A DNA stretch of 12,545 nt from Hyphomicrobiales bacterium. Its GTDB lineage: Bacteria > Pseudomonadota > Alphaproteobacteria > Rhizobiales > Beijerinckiaceae. The stretch's first letter is position 1. Each line of letters begins with the position of its first letter. This document shows positions 1 through 6,410 of the stretch, piece after piece. The notes beneath the pieces were generated by a model. It saw only the letters and a list, made by a program, of their open reading frames with translations. It was not told the DNA's origin and searched no databases. The stretch covers positions 1 through 12,545 of the forward strand of contig JAIXZF010000395.1 in NCBI GenBank assembly GCA_027489835.1. Direction: 5' to 3'. The position numbers were made by a program, and so were the translations under genes.

Positions 1-494
1 AAGAACAGCCCCGCCATGCCGTGCGTCCAGACCACCAGCACGAGGACGCTCTGCCAGAAGCGGTGGTCCGGCCACAGATAGCGCAGCATGTTGACGTAGC
101 CATCGTCCACGCCCGCCACAGTGGCCATGATCCGCGTGCCGACCACGTGCTGCGCCAGCAAGAACGGCACCGTCAGCCCGAGGCCGATGTGAAGCAGCTC
201 CGAATAGGGCAGCCTGAGCGTGCGCCGCCTGAGCGTGCTGGCATAGGTGAGGGCGATGTGCACGACGCAGGCGCCGGCAAGCAGCACGGTGCCCGGCAGG
301 CTCCGCCAGACCGCGACGCGCCAGACCTGCACCTCGGACATGGCGGCAACGCCGAACAGGCCGACGGCATGGTTGAGCAGATGCGTGGTGACGAAAGCGA
401 GCATGACGAGGCCCGACCAGAGCCTCAGCCTTCGCTCGAGCGCGCGTGAGAACATGCTGTTCTCCGGCTTCGCGGCGACGTCCGTTACGCTCAT
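1..494 (-). CDS. Haem-anchor-like membrane protein, probable N-terminus of a class III adenylate cyclase (partial)
   Basis: Only the first 164 codons are in the window; the C-terminus lies beyond position 1. The ATG is preceded by GGGAG seven bases upstream. A short soluble N-terminus is followed by hydrophobic segments at about residues 26-50, 67-86, 100-118 and 147-164. These carry regularly placed histidines (H38, H42, H79, H102, H116, H158), including the motif THLLNH at 37-42. Paired histidines on separate membrane helices suggest haem-b ligation as in the cytochrome subunits of succinate dehydrogenase/fumarate reductase, and such anchors are known in front of class III nucleotidyl cyclases of rhizobia and others. 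The cyclase domain itself is not visible, so the cyclase call is inference from this N-terminus and from the CNB gene 73 bp upstream. Alternative: a stand-alone SdhC/D-like haem protein. Confident as a multi-spanning membrane protein, moderate for cyclase. Confidence 0.62.
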   Translation of the reverse strand, partial: MSVTDVAAKPENSMFSRALERRLRLWSGLVMLAFVTTHLLNHAVGLFGVAAMSEVQVWRVAVWRSLPGTVLLAGACVVHIALTYASTLRRRTLRLPYSELLHIGLGLTVPFLLAQHVVGTRIMATVAGVDDGYVNMLRYLWPDHRFWQSVLVLVVWTHGMAGLF

Positions 495-567
495 GACTGG
501 GCTCCCGCTAAGGCCGGTGAAGGGGCGCCTTGCGGCCGGCTGCGCGGGTGGAATGTGGTCCGCCCCG

Positions 568-1008
568 TCACGAGACCACCTTCGCCTGATGGTCGGAGGA
601 CGCCATCAGGCGGCGGGCCAGCTCACGGATCAGCGCCATCGAGAGCTGCGGCACCTGGCTCAGCAATTCGATGAAGGTGACGCTGTCGATCTGGAGAGCG
701 GTGACCGCCGTGCTGGCGATGATCGTGCCCAGATAGGGCTTGTCGAGGACGACGCCGAGCTCACCCATCAGCGAGCCGGGCCCGACGGTGGACACCTTGA
801 CAGGCTTGCCGTCCCGCTCGCGCAGCACGTCGGCCTGCCCGTCCATGATGACATAGACCATCAGCGCCGGCTCGCCCTGCCTGAGCACGACCTCCGCGGG
901 CCTGTAATGGACGCGCCGGCCCGCCATGGCGATCAGCTTCAGCTTCGCGATCGGAACGTCGCGGAACATGGCGATGCGCTGCAGCGAGGCGACTTCGGAT
1001 GTGTACAT
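568..1008 (-). CDS. Single-domain cyclic nucleotide-binding (CRP-like) protein without DNA-binding domain
   Basis: 146 residues making one cyclic nucleotide-binding beta-roll: an N-terminal helix (LQRIAMFRDVPIAKL), the roll with RPAEVVLRQGEPA and VYVIMDGQADV, the phosphate-cassette region GSLMGELGVV, and a C-terminal helix (FIELLSQVPQLSMALIREL). No helix-turn-helix follows, so it is not a complete CRP/Fnr regulator; it probably acts through protein contact. The cassette keeps Gly-Glu-Leu, but the segment where CRP has Arg-Ser/Thr-Ala reads DKPYLGT, so the Arg that binds the cyclic phosphate is absent. ATG at 1008 is chosen over longer starts because it has a GGGGGG run just upstream and lies one base after the TGA of the upstream ABC gene, implying translational coupling. 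The next gene downstream is the putative cyclase, so cyclic-nucleotide signalling is a natural role, but ligand binding is doubtful. Confidence 0.85.
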   Translation of the reverse strand: MYTSEVASLQRIAMFRDVPIAKLKLIAMAGRRVHYRPAEVVLRQGEPALMVYVIMDGQADVLRERDGKPVKVSTVGPGSLMGELGVVLDKPYLGTIIASTAVTALQIDSVTFIELLSQVPQLSMALIRELARRLMASSDHQAKVVS

Positions 1009-1009
1009 G

Positions 1010-3766
1010 TCAGACCCCCCCGTCCGGCGGGCTTTGCGGCGCTTCCGCAGCCAGCGCCAGCTCGGGCGACCGCGCCCCTTCTGGACTATCCGCGAGCACG
1101 GCGTCCTGGTCAAACCGGCTGACGAGGCGCGGACCGTCGAAGCTGAGCACCTGATCGAAGCCCTCCGCGTCCTCGGGCTGGCCGAAAGCGGCGATCACGG
1201 TCGAGCCCGCCATCGCACTGCGCACCCGGCCCATCAGGCGCCTGGCGTCGGATTGCCCGAAGACCGACAGCGCGCCGTCGAGCACCAGGAGGTCGGGCCG
1301 GGCGATCAGGCCCCGCGCGAGCGCCACCGAAGCGCGCTGCTGGCTCGACAGCAGCTTGCCGCCGGGCCCGATCTCGTAGCTCAGGCCGATCTTGACCACG
1401 GCCCGGTCGAGGCCGAGCTCGGCGAGCGTGCGCCGGATCACCTCGCGGACCCGCGTCTCGGCGTTCGCGACGCCGTAGGTGATGCGGCCGAACAGCAGGT
1501 TGTCCTGGATCGACGCAGCCTCGAGGTAGCGGTGCGGGTCGTAGAACTCGATGTCGGCGAAATAGGTGCTCGGCAGGTATTCCTTCAAGCTGCGCCGCGT
1601 GCGCAGGGCCCGGCGCTCGAAGGCCGGCGTCAGCACGTCCATGCGGTGCCGGGGCTCGACATAGGACATGGCCAGCCCGATCAGCAGCGACTGCTCCTGC
1701 GTCGAGAGCCTGAGCAGCGAGCCTTGCGCCTCCACCTTCTCGATCAGCCGCTGGAACTCCGGCATGTCCTCGGAGCGGATGAAGGAGAATCGCTCGAAGA
1801 AGGGATGGCCCGCCGGCAGGTCGGCGAAGACCTCGACCACCGTCTCCGCCATGCGCAGGCCAATCTGGACCAGCGGGAACAGAAGCGATTCGGCCTCGAG
1901 GATCGACCGGACATAGGGGTCGGAGCCAAGCGCATCGTTGGCGAAGCGGTCCGTCAGCGGCAGGCCGAACAGAAGGTTCTCGCTGATCGTGGCATTGCGG
2001 TTGTAGCGCTCGGGATCGAGCGGCTCGACAACATGGGTCAGGCCCCGCGCCTCGAGGTTGGCCAGGATGCGCTCGCGCGCCGCCGAGAAGCGCTCGATCA
2101 GGGCATGGTCGGTCGCGACCCTGAGCTTGCCCATCAGCCCGAAGCGGTAGACGTCGTCGGCGAGGCCCACGGTCTCCAGGAGGTCCATGATGACGAGGTC
2201 GAGCTGCTCGGCGTCACGCGCCCCCGCCACCGTCGGGTCGAGCCAGGCGGCGGTGGCGAGCGCGGCCGGATTGCCGCTGCGGAGCGCCTCCATGCGCCGC
2301 GCATGCTCGATGCGGTCGCGCGGATCGGCCGGCTCGCTGAAGACCTGCGGCGGGCTCCTCAGCAGCGGCGCCACGATGTTGTCGCGCAGGTCGCCGGCGA
2401 ACAGCAGCGGGTCGGGGCCGACATAGGCCATGAAGCGGCTCGCGACGCTGTCGGGCAGGCTGCGCCAGTTCACGCCGCCGCAGGTGATGGTGCCCTTGAA
2501 CTCGGCCGCCTGCCGGCCGAGCACGCGCGCCAGCCCCTCGCGGCCGCTGCCGGCCGGGCCCAGCAGCGCGACATGCGCCGGGCGAGGGATCTCGGCGGTC
2601 ATCGTCTCGAGGATCGGGGTTCCCCGGCGGTCGACGAGCTTGAGCGCGTCGATGCGCAGCGGGGCGTCCGGCGGCGGCGGCTCGACCTTCACCTCCTGCC
2701 GCTCCGCGACCAGCAGCTGCGCCGGGAACTGGGCAACGATCTGCTGGTACTTGACGGTCACGTCCGCCCGGTCCTGGTCCCAGTCGATGAGCTCCTTGAT
2801 GGGCGGCGGCAGGTCGCGATAGGCGGCGATCACTGCGACGAGCTGGCCGATGTTCATGGCCCCCGACAGCGCGAGATAGCCGCCGATCGAGTAGAAGAAG
2901 AACGGCGTGACCTGCGCGAGGAAGTTGTTGAGGTATTTGACCGCGAACTTGCGGCGGAACAGGTCGGCCCTGATCTTGTACAGGGTGCCGAGCCGGCCGC
3001 CGAGGTCGGCGCGCACGTAAGGCCCGGACCCCATGGCATGGATGGCCGGCGCGATCTCCACCACCTCGCCGATCCGTCCCGCGAGCTTGCGCGACTCGAT
3101 CTGCCTCATCCGGGCCAGCCGCAGCTGCTCGCGCCGCAGCCTCGGGATGACGAGGCCCTGCACCAGCACCACCGAGAGCGCCACCAGCCCGAGCCAGAAG
3201 CTCTGCATCATGATGAACAGCAGCGCCGTGAGCGCCTGCATGCACAGGAAGGCCGGCTGGATGAAGGCCTCGCCGGTGAAGCCGCCGATCGGCTCGATCT
3301 CGTCCTTGATGATGCTGGCGGCCTCGGCGGGCTTTACCGCCCGGATGTCCTCCGGCTTGAAGCGCAGGTAGAGCGAGAACACCTCGAAGCGCATCCGGCG
3401 CAGCATCCGCTCGCCGAGAATGCCCTTCGACAGGTTGATGTAGTACTTGAACGCGCCGTTGATGACGACCAGCAGCAGGAAGATCAGGCTCAGGCCCATG
3501 AGCAGCTGGAGCTGGTTGACCTGGAAGCCGCGGAACAACGTGATCTTGCCGCCGAGCGCCTCGGGCAAGGGCAAGGACATGTCGAGGAAGGTCGTGAGAG
3601 GCATGTTCGCCGTGAAGGCGCGCCCCTGGAGCGCGTCGTTCAGGATCCGCTTGGGCAGGTCGAACGAGGCGAAATAGAAGGGCAGCGACAGAAGGATGAT
3701 CGCGAGGACCACAAGCTGGTCGCGCTTGCTGTGGCGCCAGACGTAGCGGAACAGGTTTTGCTCCAA
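1010..3766 (-). CDS. ABC exporter-like membrane protein with degenerate, enlarged nucleotide-binding domain
   Basis: 918 residues, against about 580-620 for a usual ABC half-exporter. An N-terminal transmembrane domain has hydrophobic spans near residues 17-37, 86-106, 172-186, 190-207 and 285-315. The nucleotide-binding domain starts near 370. Walker A reads GPAGSGREG (403-411), with Arg-Glu for Lys-Ser/Thr. The Q-loop glutamine is Pro (YVGPDPLLF, 448-456), the signature is LSSQQ (806-810) for LSGGQ, Walker B ends LVLDG (827-831) with Gly for the catalytic Glu, and the switch His is Gly862. About 340 residues separate Q-loop and signature (usually about 60), with recurring motifs (RDNIVAPLL, SENLLFGLPL, QDNLLFGRI). 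It therefore probably cannot hydrolyse ATP in the usual way. The TTG start is chosen for GGAGG nine bases upstream and no in-frame alternative. First gene of an apparent operon with the CNB and cyclase-like genes. Substrate unknown; a regulatory or scaffold role is possible. Confidence 0.85.
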   Translation of the reverse strand: MEQNLFRYVWRHSKRDQLVVLAIILLSLPFYFASFDLPKRILNDALQGRAFTANMPLTTFLDMSLPLPEALGGKITLFRGFQVNQLQLLMGLSLIFLLLVVINGAFKYYINLSKGILGERMLRRMRFEVFSLYLRFKPEDIRAVKPAEAASIIKDEIEPIGGFTGEAFIQPAFLCMQALTALLFIMMQSFWLGLVALSVVLVQGLVIPRLRREQLRLARMRQIESRKLAGRIGEVVEIAPAIHAMGSGPYVRADLGGRLGTLYKIRADLFRRKFAVKYLNNFLAQVTPFFFYSIGGYLALSGAMNIGQLVAVIAAYRDLPPPIKELIDWDQDRADVTVKYQQIVAQFPAQLLVAERQEVKVEPPPPDAPLRIDALKLVDRRGTPILETMTAEIPRPAHVALLGPAGSGREGLARVLGRQAAEFKGTITCGGVNWRSLPDSVASRFMAYVGPDPLLFAGDLRDNIVAPLLRSPPQVFSEPADPRDRIEHARRMEALRSGNPAALATAAWLDPTVAGARDAEQLDLVIMDLLETVGLADDVYRFGLMGKLRVATDHALIERFSAARERILANLEARGLTHVVEPLDPERYNRNATISENLLFGLPLTDRFANDALGSDPYVRSILEAESLLFPLVQIGLRMAETVVEVFADLPAGHPFFERFSFIRSEDMPEFQRLIEKVEAQGSLLRLSTQEQSLLIGLAMSYVEPRHRMDVLTPAFERRALRTRRSLKEYLPSTYFADIEFYDPHRYLEAASIQDNLLFGRITYGVANAETRVREVIRRTLAELGLDRAVVKIGLSYEIGPGGKLLSSQQRASVALARGLIARPDLLVLDGALSVFGQSDARRLMGRVRSAMAGSTVIAAFGQPEDAEGFDQVLSFDGPRLVSRFDQDAVLADSPEGARSPELALAAEAPQSPPDGGV

Positions 3767-3775
3767 GTCGCTCCA

Positions 3776-3780
3776 CCTCC
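3776..3780 (-). promoter_or_regulatory. Shine-Dalgarno (GGAGG) supporting the TTG start of the ABC gene
   Basis: On the minus strand a perfect GGAGG lies nine bases before the TTG at 3766. It is the only start-like codon in this reading frame with such a site, so it fixes the start. Confidence 0.7.
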
Positions 3781-3785
3781 TGGGC

Positions 3786-3804
3786 CGCGGCCGTGGCGGC
3801 CGCG
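3786..3804. repeat. Perfect 8-bp inverted repeat (hairpin) next to the ABC ribosome-binding site
   Basis: CGCGGCCG and CGGCCGCG flank a 3-base loop (TGG). The repeat sits five bases upstream of the GGAGG of the ABC gene, so in its transcript it would form a GC-only stem just before the ribosome-binding site. There is no U-run, so a terminator is unlikely. Such short GC palindromes can arise by chance in GC-rich DNA. Confidence 0.4.
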
Positions 3805-3869
3805 ATCGGCGCCAGCGTCAGGCCATTCTTGTTGCCCTGCCCGCCGGCATGCGCCCTTGGCTTTGCCGA

Positions 3870-3884
3870 CGCAAGCCGCTTGCG
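3870..3884. repeat. 6-bp inverted repeat CGCAAG-N3-CTTGCG in the divergent promoter region
   Basis: A perfect dyad with a 3-base spacer lies roughly midway between the divergent ABC and glycosyltransferase starts (103 bp from the first, 82 bp from the second). Its place and size suit a regulator operator, but it could be chance. I see no CRP-type TGTGA-N6-TCACA site in the 200-bp region and no convincing -35/-10 pair. Confidence 0.3.
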
Positions 3885-3953
3885 CTAGAGCACGGTCGAG
3901 GTCCATGGCCCCATTGCCCGCCGTTCCGCCGGGCGGGCTCCGCAGCTCCCCGT

Positions 3954-3957
3954 GAGG
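3954..3957 (+). promoter_or_regulatory. Shine-Dalgarno (GAGG) deciding the glycosyltransferase start
   Basis: GAGG lies nine bases before the GTG at 3967. An earlier in-frame GTG at 3952 has no such site and would place the GAGG inside the gene. Confidence 0.5.
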
Positions 3958-3966
3958 CAAGACGTC

Positions 3967-5067
3967 GTGCGCATAGCCTTTTACGCGCCTTTGAAGCCGC
4001 CGGACAACCCAATTCCGTCCGGAGACCGGCTCATGGCCCGACAGCTCATGGCTGTTCTCGAAGGGCTGGGGCACGATGTCAGGCTGGCGTCGCGGCTGCG
4101 CAGCTGGATGCGCGAGCCGGACGCCCTGCCGGCCGTGGAGCGGGAGGCGGCGGCCGAGATCGCCCGGCTCGGCGACGCAATGCGGGATTGGCGGCCCGAC
4201 GCTTGGTTCACCTACCACCTCTATCACCGGGCGCCGGACCTGATCGGGCCGGCGGTGAGCCGTGCGCTCGGCATCCCTTATTGCGCCGCCGAAGCCTCTC
4301 ATGCGCCCAAGCGGGCGCGCGACGGCTGGGCGAGGGCGCACGGCATCGCGGAAGATGCCATTCTGGGCGCCGACCTGCTGTTCGCGATGACGGCGCGCGA
4401 CGCGGCTGGCCTCGAAAAGCTGCCCGGCCGCAAGGGCGCGCTCGCCCGGCTCCCGCCCTTCCTCGAGCCATGCGGGCCGCCTCCCCTCCGGCCGCGGTTC
4501 GATGGCGCGGACGTCAGGCTGGTCACGGTGGCGATGATGCGCGAGGGCGGCAAGCTCGCGAACTACCGCATCCTCGCCGAGGCGCTGGCGGCCCTCGACG
4601 CACTGCCCTGGACCCTCACCGTGATCGGCGACGGGGCGGCGCGCCCCGCGGTCGAGCGCGCCTTCGCAGGGATGGGGCCGGGGCGCGTCCACTGGCTCGG
4701 CCGGCTCACGCCCGAAGCGGTGGTGCAGGCCCTCGCGGAAGCCGACCTTTTCGTCTGGCCCGGCCAGGACGAGCCTTACGGCATGGTCTACCTCGAAGCG
4801 GCGGGCCGGGGCCTGCCCGTCGCCGCGATGGCGAGTGGCGGCGTGCCGGATGTCGTGCGCCATGGCGAGACGGGCCTCCTGGCCCCCTATGGCGACCTTG
4901 CCGCATTCCGGTCCGTCATCGAAAGGCTGATCCGCGAGCCCGGCCTCCGCACCCGGCTGGGCGAAGGGGGGCGCCGCTTCGTCGTCGAGGAGCGCTCGGG
5001 CGCGGCCGCAGGGCGTATCATCGCCGCAGCGCTCGCGGCCATGATGGTCGCGGAGGCGCGGCCGTGA
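3967..5067 (+). CDS. Glycosyltransferase family 4 (GT-B fold)
   Basis: 366 residues from the GTG at 3967. The N-terminal Rossmann half begins VRIAFYAPLKPP with a PSGDRLMARQL loop (17-28), typical of the acceptor-side nucleotide-fold start of GT4 enzymes. The C-terminal donor-binding half has LTVIGDG (217-223), VHWLGRL (241-247) and the E-x7-E motif with E269 and E277 (EPYGMVYLE), followed by GLPVAAMASGGVPDVV, the usual GT4 nucleotide-sugar pocket. It should be a retaining enzyme moving a sugar from a nucleotide-sugar donor onto a lipid or growing glycan at the inner membrane; donor and acceptor cannot be told from sequence. Its stop overlaps the start of the deacetylase gene by four bases (GTGA), so the two are translated together. 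The longer GTG start at 3952 is less likely. Also divergent from the ABC operon. Confidence 0.88.
   Translation: MRIAFYAPLKPPDNPIPSGDRLMARQLMAVLEGLGHDVRLASRLRSWMREPDALPAVEREAAAEIARLGDAMRDWRPDAWFTYHLYHRAPDLIGPAVSRALGIPYCAAEASHAPKRARDGWARAHGIAEDAILGADLLFAMTARDAAGLEKLPGRKGALARLPPFLEPCGPPPLRPRFDGADVRLVTVAMMREGGKLANYRILAEALAALDALPWTLTVIGDGAARPAVERAFAGMGPGRVHWLGRLTPEAVVQALAEADLFVWPGQDEPYGMVYLEAAGRGLPVAAMASGGVPDVVRHGETGLLAPYGDLAAFRSVIERLIREPGLRTRLGEGGRRFVVEERSGAAAGRIIAAALAAMMVAEARP
5052..5056 (+). promoter_or_regulatory. Shine-Dalgarno (GGAGG) for the overlapping deacetylase start
   Basis: GGAGG inside the end of the glycosyltransferase gene, seven bases before the GTG at 5064. It supports this start even though the open frame runs far upstream. 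Confidence 0.65.
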
Positions 5068-5831
5068 CGCGCGGGGCCTGGAGCCCGGTGCATGACGAGA
5101 TCGAGCGCTGGGCCCTTGCGGGGCGCGAGGTCCGCCTCTGGCTGCGCGACGACGACGCCGTCGAGGCGAGCCCGGCGCTCGACCGCCTGCTCGCGCTGGT
5201 CGCGGAGCGGCATGTTCCGCTCATGCTCTGCGTCATCCCGCTCGGCGCGAGGCCCTCGCTGGCCGAGGCGGTGGCGGGGCTGGACCGGGTCGAGATCGCC
5301 ATGCACGGCGTCGGCCATGTCGATCATGCGCTCCCCGGCGGCAAGAAGGAGGAGCTGGTCCCGGCGCGGGGCGCGGACGCTCTGCTGACGGCGCTCGATC
5401 ACGGCCGGGCACGGCTGGCCGCGCTGTTCGGCCCGCGTGCCGGTCGTTGGTTTGCCCCGCCCTGGAACCGGATCGCGCCCGAGGCCGCGCGCCTCCTGCC
5501 ACTCGTCGGCATCAGGGGCTTGAGCTGCTTCGGGGCGGCCATCCGCCATGTCGAGGAGTTGGCGGAGCGCAACGTCCATGTCGACCTGATCGATTGGCGG
5601 GGAGGCCGTGTGGGCCGCCGGGCGGACTGGGTCGCGGAGCGCCTGGCGGCCGAGCTCGCCGCCGCGCGGGCCGGCGGGTATCGGCCGGTGGGCGTGCTGG
5701 CGCATCATCTCGATCACGACGAGACCGCCTGGCAGGTCCTGGCCGAGCTGATCGACGCGGCATCGTCCCATGCTGCGGTGCGCTGGATCGGGGCCGGGGA
5801 GTTGCTCGAGGCCTCAACCGGCGCGGGCTAG
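5064..5831 (+). CDS. Polysaccharide deacetylase-like protein (CE4/NodB fold)
   Basis: 255 residues from a GTG that overlaps the glycosyltransferase stop (GTGA). The reading frame stays open upstream to 3849, but that part is the shadow of the glycosyltransferase. Motifs that fit a metal-dependent deacetylase barrel: WLRDDDA (26-32, the catalytic/metal Asp cluster), MHGVGHVDHA (80-89, H-x3-H with H81 and H85), RWFAPPWNRI (128-137, like the CE4 R-x-P-[WY] motif), and HHLDHDE (214-220, like the C-terminal L-x-H motif). The spacing differs from textbook NodB, so it belongs to a divergent branch. No signal peptide, which points to a cytoplasmic substrate such as a lipid-linked sugar intermediate; with the GT4 partner it may trim an N-acetyl group during glycolipid or polysaccharide synthesis (inference). 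Its last 18 bases overlap the convergent methyltransferase-like gene. Confidence 0.82.
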   Translation: MTRGAWSPVHDEIERWALAGREVRLWLRDDDAVEASPALDRLLALVAERHVPLMLCVIPLGARPSLAEAVAGLDRVEIAMHGVGHVDHALPGGKKEELVPARGADALLTALDHGRARLAALFGPRAGRWFAPPWNRIAPEAARLLPLVGIRGLSCFGAAIRHVEELAERNVHVDLIDWRGGRVGRRADWVAERLAAELAAARAGGYRPVGVLAHHLDHDETAWQVLAELIDAASSHAAVRWIGAGELLEASTGAG

Positions 5832-6410
5832 GGGCCGAAGCACGGAAAGCCGGCGCTGCTCATGGCCCGACCCTGCGATGGCGGAGTCGCGAAGCGTGAA
5901 CTCGATGCCCCAGATCTCGGTCAGCCGCGCGCCCGCGACGAGCAGCGGCGCCTGATCGATGGCGCGCGCCAACCCCGTCGCATGCTCGATGACCACGAGA
6001 TCGGCTGCGGCGCACAGGGCGACGAGCGGCGCGCCGACAACCTCGCCCGCGCCGAGCGGCTTCAGCGACAGCCCAAGCAGGATGACGCCGAGCGATCCGT
6101 CGGGCGGGGAGGCGTCGGCCTCCCGGAACTTGCGGGCGATGTGGCGCACGCGGCAGGGCGCCCCGTTGAGCTCGGCCGCCTCGTAAGGCTCGATCTTCGG
6201 GTCCACCACGGTGACCGAACGCGGTGTGTGGCGGAGGAAACCGGTGATCGGCAGGCCCGCGCCGCCGATCTCGACGATGTGGTCGAGCCCCGCGAGCGCG
6301 TGGGCGGCCATGGCCTGGCGCACGGCGGACGAGCCGCCCGCCAGATGCGGCAGCAGCGTGCCAGGGTCCCAGCCCTGAGGCCAGGCGCCCGGGGCGGAAT
6401 CAGCGGCCAA
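5814..6410 (-). CDS. Small Rossmann-fold protein, methyltransferase-like
   Basis: 198 residues. A Rossmann start is seen: HIVEIGGAGLPITGFL (44-59, glycine-rich motif I), then VTVVDPKIEP (66-75) with D70 where class I SAM methyltransferases bind the ribose, then GVILLGLSLKPLG (108-120) and ADLVVIEHATGL (136-147) as later strands. Motif I is non-standard (E-x-G-G-x-G) and I cannot assign a substrate, so a methyltransferase is only the best guess. The TTG at 6410 overlaps the end of the epimerase gene by 11 bases and has GGGAG seven bases upstream, consistent with coupled translation. Co-orientation with the epimerase suggests modification of a glycan or its precursor. The 3' end overlaps the opposing deacetylase gene by 18 bases. 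Confidence 0.7.
   Translation of the reverse strand: MAADSAPGAWPQGWDPGTLLPHLAGGSSAVRQAMAAHALAGLDHIVEIGGAGLPITGFLRHTPRSVTVVDPKIEPYEAAELNGAPCRVRHIARKFREADASPPDGSLGVILLGLSLKPLGAGEVVGAPLVALCAAADLVVIEHATGLARAIDQAPLLVAGARLTEIWGIEFTLRDSAIAGSGHEQRRLSVLRPLARAG

Noticed and set aside
926..3955. Long plus-strand open frame (about 1009 codons) opposite the ABC gene
   Set aside because: Its translation is low-complexity, rich in R, A, Q, E, H and D, as expected for the antisense of a GC-rich gene; the opposite strand carries a recognisable ABC protein with a strong ribosome site.
3640..4863. Minus-strand open frame of 407 codons across the ABC start and the glycosyltransferase
   Set aside because: Crosses two real genes and the divergent promoter region and shows no domain.
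3849..5063. Upstream extension of the deacetylase frame
   Set aside because: Overlaps the whole glycosyltransferase in another frame and translates to R/A/G-rich filler; the GTG at 5064 with GGAGG seven bases upstream is the credible start.
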